Below are positions 57,974-64,000 of a DNA stretch of 64,000 nucleotides, piece after piece (the first letter of the stretch is position 1; the number at the start of each line of letters is the position of its first letter). The notes under the pieces are model-generated. The model was not told where the DNA came from. It worked only from the letters and a program-made list of their open reading frames with translations, and searched no databases. The DNA comes from a virus, in the IMG/VR virus record IMGVR_UViG_3300040807_002082, positions 1 to 64,000 of that record. One strand, 5' to 3'. Made by a program: the position numbers and the translations under genes.

Positions 57974-59101
57974 ATGAGTGTATTCGACGTACAAAACCGT
58001 GTTGACCATACAGCTGTTGCGGCATTTTTGGATCCTAGCGGTGGTCCTACAATTCAACGCTATGATACACTAAAGTATAAGCAATTTGACCAATTGACTG
58101 ATAAGCAATTAGGTTTCTTTTGGCGTCCTGAAGAAGTTGATATTTACAAAGATGCAAAAGATTTCAAAAATTTAACTGAGCACGAACAGCATATCTTTAC
58201 TTCCAATCTAAAGCGCCAAATCCTTCTTGATTCTGTTCAAGGCCGTGCACCTGCTGAAAGCTTTGGTTCTATTGTTTCGTTACCTGAACTTGAAAATTGG
58301 ATTATCACTTGGACGTTTTCTGAAACAATCCACAGCCGTTCTTATACGCATATTATTCGTAACGTATATTCAAATCCGTCTAAGATCTTTGATGAAATGA
58401 TGGATATTCAAGAAATCGTTGATTGTGCTGATTCCATTTCAGGCTATTATGATGAGCTCATTAAAATGGCAGGTTACTACAATTTGTTGGGTGAAGGCCG
58501 TCACGCTATCAACGGCGACATTGTTGCTGTAGATCTATATGAAATGAAAAAGCTTTTATACCTTACGCTGATGAGCGTAAACATTTTAGAAGGAGTTCGT
58601 TTCTATGTATCATTTGCGTGCTCGTGGGCGTTTGCCGAGCTCAAGAAAATGGAAGGTAACGCTAAGATTATTAAGCTTATTGCTCGTGATGAGAATCTCC
58701 ATTTGGCTTCAACGCAAATGATGTTAAAATTGCTTCGTAAAGAAGATCCTGACTTTGAAAAGATTGCGACTGAAACTGAAGAAGCATGTATTCAAATGTT
58801 TGTAGACGCAGTTGACCAAGAAAAAGCTTGGGCTGAATACCTATTCAAAGATGGGAGTATGATTGGATTAAATACTGAGCTGTTGAGTCAATACATTGAG
58901 TATATTGCCAATCGCCGTATGACCAATGTTAAATTAAAATCTCCTTACAATATTAAAAACAATCCATTACCGTGGACACAAAAATGGATTTCAGGCGCAG
59001 AGGTGCAGGTTGCTCCTCAAGAAACTGAAATTACTAGTTATGTACAAGGTGGAACTAAACAAGACGTATCAACTGACACATTTAAAGGATTCTCACTATG
59101 A
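57974..59101 (+). CDS. nrdB: Class I ribonucleotide reductase small subunit NrdB
   Basis: 375 residues. Di-iron ligands in helices with EHQH-like segment (TEHEQHIFT), SETIHSRSYTHI, EGVRFYVSF and ARDENLHLASTQ. The radical Tyr lies in SGYYDELI. C-terminal tail for NrdA binding. Coupled to the glutaredoxin by ATGA. Confidence 0.95.
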   Translation: MSVFDVQNRVDHTAVAAFLDPSGGPTIQRYDTLKYKQFDQLTDKQLGFFWRPEEVDIYKDAKDFKNLTEHEQHIFTSNLKRQILLDSVQGRAPAESFGSIVSLPELENWIITWTFSETIHSRSYTHIIRNVYSNPSKIFDEMMDIQEIVDCADSISGYYDELIKMAGYYNLLGEGRHAINGDIVAVDLYEMKKLLYLTLMSVNILEGVRFYVSFACSWAFAELKKMEGNAKIIKLIARDENLHLASTQMMLKLLRKEDPDFEKIATETEEACIQMFVDAVDQEKAWAEYLFKDGSMIGLNTELLSQYIEYIANRRMTNVKLKSPYNIKNNPLPWTQKWISGAEVQVAPQETEITSYVQGGTKQDVSTDTFKGFSL

Positions 59102-59352
59102 CCGTAGAAATTTGGGGTAAGGAAGCTTGCCCATCATGTAAATCAGCAAGACAGTTTTGTAGATCTCGAAACCTAGATTTTGATTATAAAATTCTAGGAA
59201 CGGATTTTACTCGTGAAGAAGTGTTTGAAAACTTTCCTGAAGCAAAAACTTTTCCACAGATTAAAGTTAATGGTAGTATCGTTGGTGGTTATGAGGCATT
59301 TGTAAAATACGTTGAGGACACGGGATACACAGGAACTGGTCACTCATTATAA
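59098..59352 (+). CDS. Glutaredoxin
   Basis: 84 residues. Active site CPSC (11-14) instead of the usual CPYC; TFPQIKVNGSIVGGYE is the conserved cis-Pro/GG region. Would re-reduce NrdA. Its end overlaps the late box that drives ALA synthase. Confidence 0.92.
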   Translation: MTVEIWGKEACPSCKSARQFCRSRNLDFDYKILGTDFTREEVFENFPEAKTFPQIKVNGSIVGGYEAFVKYVEDTGYTGTGHSL

Positions 59353-59355
59353 ATA
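59348..59355 (+). promoter_or_regulatory. Late promoter box for ALA synthase
   Basis: TATAAATA, 38 nt upstream of the ALA synthase ATG. No TTGACA-type site is seen here. Confidence 0.65.
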
Positions 59356-59385
59356 ATTCGTAATAATAATTAAGTGAGTTATATT

Positions 59386-60582
59386 ATGGATTACTTGCAA
59401 TATTTTGAGGATACGATAAAAGACTTTAAATCCGATGGACGATATAGAGTCTTTAACGATATCATTCGAGAAAAAGGAAATTTTCCTAAAGCAATATGGT
59501 ATGGTAAGTATGCTCCAAAAAATATTGTAAATTGGTGCTCTAATGATTATCTAGGTATGGGTCAAAACCAATATGTTATTGATGCCATGCACACTGCGTT
59601 AGACCAAACAGGCGCAGGTTCTGGCGGTACTCGTAACATCGGCGGGACATCCCAATATCACGTTACCCTTGAGCGGGAACTTGCGCTGCTTCACAACAAA
59701 GAGGCGGCGCTTCTTTTTTCTTCGGCATATGTAGCAAATGAATGGTCGATTATTGCTCTTAGCCGTATTATACCAAATATTTGTTATATTTCGGATACAA
59801 AGAATCATGCTTCTATTATTATGGGTGTTAAGCATAGCCGAGCACCGAAGCATTTGTTTGAACATAACAATATGCAAGACTTGGAAGAAAAACTCGAAAC
59901 CGCAGTTAAGAATAACCAAATCCCTTGTATTCTATTTGAGTCAGTTTATTCCATGGACGGTGATGTATCACCCATCAAAGACATCTGTGATTTAGCAGAT
60001 AAATATGGGGCAATAACTTATATTGATGAAGTTCATGCAGTTGGTTTGTATGGAGACACCGGCGCAGGTTATTGCGAACAGTTAGGTCTCCAAGATAGGA
60101 TAACAATTATAAATGGAACATTGGGAAAAGCCTTTGGGGTTCAAGGTGGGTATATTGCTGGCGATCGCATTGTTACTGACGCTATTCGGTCCGTGGCTTC
60201 TGGGTTCATCTTTACAACAAGTATCTCGCCCGCAATCTGCGCAGGTGCTATTGCCTCCATCAAATATCTCCGTGACCATCCTTCCCTCCGCAGAAGACAT
60301 CAGAAAAAAGCAGAACAATTAAAGTATCTGCTCGGCCACGAAGATATTCATATTCATCAAAACGCGTGCACACATATCGTACCCGTGATGGTTAACGATG
60401 CGTTTAAATGTAAAGCCGCGAGTGACCGTCTATTGAATGATTATGGAATTTATATTCAACCAATTAACAGTCCTACAGTTGATCCTGGTACTGAAAGATT
60501 ACGTATTGCGCCAACCCCTTATCACGACGATATAATGGTTATTGAATTGGTTACTGCATTGAAAGAAGTACTATGTGGGTGA
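59386..60582 (+). CDS. hemA: 5-aminolevulinate synthase (Shemin pathway)
   Basis: 398 residues, near the 400-409 of alphaproteobacterial [47 protein letters not shown]-lysine in GTLGKAFGV (Lys248), and the ALAS-specific C-terminal [12 protein letters not shown] followed by [11 protein letters not shown] are all present. These separate it from AONS and KBL relatives. It condenses glycine and succinyl-CoA to ALA, the first step of heme synthesis. Start at ATG 59386; an upstream GTG is possible. Two small genes and a DUF454 gene follow in operon. Confidence 0.95.
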   Translation: MDYLQYFEDTIKDFKSDGRYRVFNDIIREKGNFPKAIWYGKYAPKNIVNWCSNDYLGMGQNQYVIDAMHTALDQTGAGSGGTRNIGGTSQYHVTLERELALLHNKEAALLFSSAYVANEWSIIALSRIIPNICYISDTKNHASIIMGVKHSRAPKHLFEHNNMQDLEEKLETAVKNNQIPCILFESVYSMDGDVSPIKDICDLADKYGAITYIDEVHAVGLYGDTGAGYCEQLGLQDRITIINGTLGKAFGVQGGYIAGDRIVTDAIRSVASGFIFTTSISPAICAGAIASIKYLRDHPSLRRRHQKKAEQLKYLLGHEDIHIHQNACTHIVPVMVNDAFKCKAASDRLLNDYGIYIQPINSPTVDPGTERLRIAPTPYHDDIMVIELVTALKEVLCG

Positions 60583-60749
60583 TAAGAAATAAAGAAGGCG
60601 AATTGATTGGTATGTCTCCACGTAAAGAAGAAGCAATTAATATGGCTGAAAGAAACTATAAACGTGATGAATATATAATTGAAGAAGCGTTAGATCAGAT
60701 TGAGTTGTTTCAAATCTATCGTTCTTATTATAAAACGAGGTCAATATGA
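60573..60749 (+). CDS. Small helical protein after ALA synthase
   Basis: 58 residues, overlapping the ALAS stop by 10 nt and the DUF454 gene by [24 protein letters not shown], then helices with Tyr/Glu. No family recognised. Translational coupling suggests a role with ALAS or DUF454. Confidence 0.55.
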   Translation: MWVIRNKEGELIGMSPRKEEAINMAERNYKRDEYIIEEALDQIELFQIYRSYYKTRSI

Positions 60750-61222
60750 ATCAACTTGAAGCCGCATTTTTCGGCAAAACAATATGGAAGAAAGAGAATA
60801 AGATGACTAAATTGAAAAAAGCATTCTGGTTTGTACTTGGTATTTTGTGTTTGGGTATTGCATACCTAGGCGTAATTCTACCAGGTATTCCGTGGAGTAC
60901 CCCGATCCTTGGCGCAGCATTTTGCTTTGCTAAGTCGAGCGAAAAGTTCCACAATTGGATTATGAACCATAAACTGTTTGGACCATTCATTACCGAATGG
61001 CAAACGTATAAAGTATATCCACAAAAAGGCAAGTATATTATGATGGCGGTTATGTCAACATCACTTGCCGTAATGTGGTTTGGTACAGGCAATCCGATGG
61101 CAACGTTATACTTGTTTATCTTGTTTGCTTTGATTGTTACGTGGGCATGGAGATTTCCAGGTTCGAAAGAAGAAGCACAGCGTCGTATTGATGCAGGAGA
61201 GAAGCTTGGCTGGTTTAAATAA
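60746..61222 (+). CDS. DUF454 (YbaN family) inner-membrane protein
   Basis: 158 residues; ATG 60746 or a Met 19 codons later. FVLGILCLGIAYLGVILPGI and AAFCFAKSSEKFHNWIMNH are the DUF454 core: two or three membrane helices and the CFAKSSxxFHxW motif. Bacterial YbaN has no settled function. A phage copy next to ALAS is unusual. Confidence 0.85.
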   Translation: MNQLEAAFFGKTIWKKENKMTKLKKAFWFVLGILCLGIAYLGVILPGIPWSTPILGAAFCFAKSSEKFHNWIMNHKLFGPFITEWQTYKVYPQKGKYIMMAVMSTSLAVMWFGTGNPMATLYLFILFALIVTWAWRFPGSKEEAQRRIDAGEKLGWFK

Positions 61223-61307
61223 AGAAGAACATAAGGATTGGTGCGCTAGCTTAAATACACTACTTTTAAGCCATCCACCAAAACCTGCACCTTGTAATTG
61301 TAGATAA
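61206..61307 (+). CDS. 33-aa microprotein overlapping DUF454
   Basis: TTG start with GGAG 6 nt upstream, overlapping the DUF454 end by 17 nt. KDWCASLNTLLLSHPPKPAP and a CNC end. Three Cys. Unproven. Confidence 0.4.
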   Translation: MAGLNKEEHKDWCASLNTLLLSHPPKPAPCNCR

Positions 61308-61322
61308 ATAAAGATAATAACG

Positions 61323-61366
61323 CCCCTCAGGCCACGTATATCAGCTCTAACCGAGGGGTCACTTTT
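61323..61366 (+). terminator. Terminator-like hairpin before the epimerase gene
   Basis: CCCCTC pairs with GAGGGG across 24 nt, then ACTTTT. Separates the ALAS operon from the sugar block. Confidence 0.5.
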
Positions 61367-61393
61367 CACAATGATTTTGATGACGGAGACATT

Positions 61394-62419
61394 ATGGCAA
61401 AACGAATTCTTATCACCGGTGGCGGTGGTTTCATTGCGCATCACTTAATTAATCAAGTACTTATCCGAACAGATTGGGAAATTGTAACGCTTGATCGCTT
61501 AGATTACAGTGGCAACCTTAATCGCTTACACGATTTGCTACAAGACAGGACACCTGCTGAACGCAAAAGAGTACGAACAATCTTTCATGATTTAAAAGCA
61601 GAAATCAACCCAATGCTCGAAGCAGACATTGGTCCTGTTGATATTATTGCCCATCTTGCAGCAGGTTCTCACGTTGACCGTTCTATTGAGCGCCCAATGG
61701 AATTTGTAATGGACAATGTTGTTGGTACTTGTAACCTATTAGAATATGCTCGACGTCAGGACAATCTTGAAAGATTCCTTTATTTCTCAACAGATGAAGT
61801 ATTCGGCCCAGCACCTGAAGGAGTAAAATACGATGAGTATGATCGTTATAATTCAACTAATCCGTACTCTGCGTCAAAGGCGGGCGGCGAAGAACTTGCG
61901 GTAGCATTCCAAAATACTTATAATATGCCAATCTATATTACGCATACTATGAACGTATTTGGCCAACGCCAGCATCCTGAGAAATTTATTCCTTTATGTA
62001 TCCGTAAAGCTCGCGATGGTGAAACGGTAACAATTCACAGTGATGAAACAAAAACAATTCCAGGAAGCCGTCATTATATCCATGCCGAAGACGTGGCTGA
62101 TGCTACACTCTTTTTGTTAGAACATAACAATACTTTGGATATGACAAATAACACAGGAATCAAATGTCCTAAGTTTAATATTTGTGGTGCAACCGAATTG
62201 AATAATCTTGAGCTTGCACAAATGATTGCTGATGCACAAGGAAAGGAATTGAAATATGAGTTTATGGACTTCCATAGCAGTCGTCCTGGTCACGATTTGC
62301 GTTATGCTCTTAGTGGGGATCGCATGTTACGTATGGGCTGGGGCCCACAACCAGTTGAACGACGAATTGAAGAAGTTGTTAGATGGACTTTAGATAACAC
62401 AAGGTGGCTTGATATATGA
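61394..62419 (+). CDS. NAD-dependent sugar 4,6-dehydratase/epimerase (RmlB-like)
   Basis: 341 residues. GGGGFIAHHL (Rossmann), YFSTDEVFGPAPEG with catalytic Asp-Glu after Thr as in dTDP-glucose 4,6-dehydratases, and YSASKAGGEE supplying the Tyr-Lys pair. Would make a 4-keto-6-deoxy sugar nucleotide. The STDEV triad supports dehydratase over epimerase. Confidence 0.85.
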   Translation: MAKRILITGGGGFIAHHLINQVLIRTDWEIVTLDRLDYSGNLNRLHDLLQDRTPAERKRVRTIFHDLKAEINPMLEADIGPVDIIAHLAAGSHVDRSIERPMEFVMDNVVGTCNLLEYARRQDNLERFLYFSTDEVFGPAPEGVKYDEYDRYNSTNPYSASKAGGEELAVAFQNTYNMPIYITHTMNVFGQRQHPEKFIPLCIRKARDGETVTIHSDETKTIPGSRHYIHAEDVADATLFLLEHNNTLDMTNNTGIKCPKFNICGATELNNLELAQMIADAQGKELKYEFMDFHSSRPGHDLRYALSGDRMLRMGWGPQPVERRIEEVVRWTLDNTRWLDI

Positions 62420-62982
62420 AATGGGAAGAATACATTCAACGAGAATATGAAAAATCGTTGTATGCTGAACGATCTGATATTAATGAACACTTGCCTATCT
62501 TGGCAAGCCTAGCTATTGAATGCGATCACGTCACTGAGATGGGAAGCCGTTTCGGTGACAGTACTCGAGCATTCTTAACAACAAACGCAAAGTTTGTTGC
62601 ATACGATTTAGAATTAGTTGATTCGGTTCAAGTTTTGTTTGATAAAGCAAAGGCTGCAGGTAAAGATGTATCATACATCAAAGCGGATACAAGACAACTT
62701 GAGATTGAAGAAACTGATATGTTGTTTATTGATACTTGGCACAGCGGTGTTCAACTTCAGCAAGAGTTGAAATTGCATGGAAATAAAGCACGCAAATACC
62801 TTGCATTCCACGATACTCAAACTTATGGGTTAATGGATGAAAGTTGGGACAAGCAACGCCAAATTCACCACGGTGAAGGATTGCTACCTGCAATTATTAA
62901 CTTTATGATTGTTAATCCGCACTGGCGGTTTAAACTTCACCGAACAAATAATAATGGATTGACTGTTTTAGAAAGAGGATAA
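62416..62982 (+). CDS. Class I methyltransferase-like protein
   Basis: 188 residues coupled by ATGA. VTEMGSRFGDSTRAFL is SAM motif I; TDMLFIDTWHSGVQLQQEL resembles motif IV of sugar-modifying or cephalosporin hydroxylase-like methyltransferases. Probably acts on the sugar made by the upstream enzyme. Confidence 0.7.
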   Translation: MKWEEYIQREYEKSLYAERSDINEHLPILASLAIECDHVTEMGSRFGDSTRAFLTTNAKFVAYDLELVDSVQVLFDKAKAAGKDVSYIKADTRQLEIEETDMLFIDTWHSGVQLQQELKLHGNKARKYLAFHDTQTYGLMDESWDKQRQIHHGEGLLPAIINFMIVNPHWRFKLHRTNNNGLTVLERG

Positions 62983-62983
62983 T

Positions 62984-64000
62984 ATGGCGGGAAAAGTTAT
63001 TGACGTATTTCCATTTTTTGCACCTTACAACGAAGAGTTACTTTATCTTCGAGTAAACTTGCTAAAGGATCACGTTGACCACTTCATTATTGTTGAAAGC
63101 AATAAGACTCATTCTGGGTTGCCTGTTGAGCGAAAGTTTGAAGAGATTGCTCGTAAGCAAGGTCTTCCGATGGAAAAGATCATTTATATTCCACATGATA
63201 TTCCTGAAACTGAAGATCTTGAAATTCGTAACATTGACCGTAAGAACGCGGGTGAGAACGGACGTAATGAAGAATCGGTACAAGCACGTTGCCGTGAACG
63301 TCTACAAAAAGATGCGGCAATGTCTGTTATTGACCAATTTGATAATGATGACGTTTTCATTTATGGCGATATGGATGAGATCATCAATCCTCGTCACATT
63401 AAATGGGTAGCAAATATTGCACGTAATAATGAAGATTGGATTCTAAAGATTCCTCTTGTATATTTACAAGGACGTGCTGATTTGCGCATTCATCATCGCA
63501 ATGGTAAGCCTGTTGTTTGGTGGCGTGCTATGTTCTTTGTAACACGAAATCAATTAAGAGAAACAACGTTTAACAATATCCGCTGTGGATATATTCCATT
63601 GAAGATTACTTGGCCTGCACAGAATGGCCAAATCATTCAAGATATGGGTTGGCACTTTGCTTGGATGGGTAATAACGAACAGCGTAAAATTAAAGCTGAC
63701 TCGTTTGCTCACGCACACGATAAATTCAAGTGGATGGCTGAAGGTGAAGGATACAATTCAGACGCATATCAAGCATATGTTTCAACAACCCAACCTGCAG
63801 AAGGTAAGGTTGCGCCAGATGGAAATGAAGATCATATTTTAAAACGGTATCCTATTGCCGAATTGCCTGATCTTATTTTTGAAACACCTATGGTTAAAGA
63901 TTTCCTATTGCCTGAAACTAAAGTCGGTCAAGAGTTTGCCTTTAACGATTGCGGTTGTTATTGGTGCCAAAAACTTGAATGGCCGTTAATGTACGATCTT
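62984..64000 (+). CDS. Glycosyltransferase family 17-like protein, 3' end outside window
   Basis: 339 codons are present with no stop, so the gene runs off the right edge. VIDVFPFFAPYNEELLYLRV start, DHFIIVESNKTHSG, VFIYGDMDEIINP (acidic motif) and MGWHFAWMG match GT17 (N-acetylglucosaminyltransferase-like) proteins found in phages and bacteria. AGAGGAT precedes the ATG. Confidence 0.8.
   Translation, partial: MAGKVIDVFPFFAPYNEELLYLRVNLLKDHVDHFIIVESNKTHSGLPVERKFEEIARKQGLPMEKIIYIPHDIPETEDLEIRNIDRKNAGENGRNEESVQARCRERLQKDAAMSVIDQFDNDDVFIYGDMDEIINPRHIKWVANIARNNEDWILKIPLVYLQGRADLRIHHRNGKPVVWWRAMFFVTRNQLRETTFNNIRCGYIPLKITWPAQNGQIIQDMGWHFAWMGNNEQRKIKADSFAHAHDKFKWMAEGEGYNSDAYQAYVSTTQPAEGKVAPDGNEDHILKRYPIAELPDLIFETPMVKDFLLPETKVGQEFAFNDCGCYWCQKLEWPLMYDL

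Overview
This window is part of the genome of a large T4-like myovirus (tailed dsDNA phage), AT-rich, with tightly packed genes and frequent ATGA/TAATG start-stop overlaps. The T4 core is recognisable: topoisomerase subunits (gp39/gp60-like and gp52), UvsY, UvsW, late sigma factor gp55, the gp46/gp47 nuclease complex, DNA polymerase gp43, late co-activator gp33, helicase loader gp59, ssDNA-binding protein gp32, UvsX, helicase gp41, prohead core protein gp67, primase gp61, and NrdA/NrdB/glutaredoxin/ThyX. Host clues point to a marine alphaproteobacterium. They are a permuted two-piece tmRNA gene of the alphaproteobacterial kind with tag ANDNFAPSESFALAA, a 5-aminolevulinate synthase (the Shemin pathway enzyme typical of Alphaproteobacteria), and a DUF1127 protein. 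The host assignment is inference.

Layout. 1-1700 (-): sugar genes (SIS isomerase fragment, KdsB-like cytidylyltransferase, a possible glycosyltransferase). 1726-3384 (+): small proteins, class 3 lipase, two small membrane proteins. 3385-8279 (-): ligase-Ia-like domain, cytochrome P450, 2OG-Fe(II) oxygenase, HNH nuclease, GalE-like epimerase. 8363-8872 (+): a lipoprotein cell-wall hydrolase. 8867-14521 (-): four tRNAs with microproteins between them, a bL32-like microprotein, a glycine-zipper protein and the topoisomerase genes. 14551-14592 is a divergent control region. 14606-36086 (+) is the replication, recombination and transcription core. It includes the tmRNA gene, a phage outer-membrane barrel protein, and a heme oxygenase plus bilin reductase cassette. 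36298-53752 (+) is mostly virion, internal-head, glycan-modification and lysis genes. 53828-61222 holds primase, nucleotide metabolism, ALA synthase and a DUF454 membrane protein. 61394-64000 is a second sugar-modification block that runs off the window.

Two promoter classes are visible. About fifteen sigma70-like sites have TTGACA, a 16-17 bp spacer and a TATAAT-like box; they precede replication and early-type genes. T4-type late boxes (TATAAATA) precede virion genes, heme oxygenase, ALA synthase and gp67. The phage encodes its own late sigma (gp55) and co-activator (gp33) to read the latter.

The most notable theme is phage control of tetrapyrrole metabolism. ALA synthase would feed heme synthesis, heme oxygenase would open heme to biliverdin, an HY2-family (PcyX-like) reductase would reduce biliverdin, a ferredoxin could supply electrons, and a cytochrome P450 is a further heme user. 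A second theme is a set of proteins whose N-termini resemble the T4 capsid-targeting sequence (F-K-x-x-[LI]-x-E). They include a ligase-like nucleotidyltransferase, a possible nuclease, and an 812-residue candidate polyprotein, and they may be packaged in the head and injected. No terminase, portal, major capsid or tail sheath gene and no CRISPR array is seen in this window.
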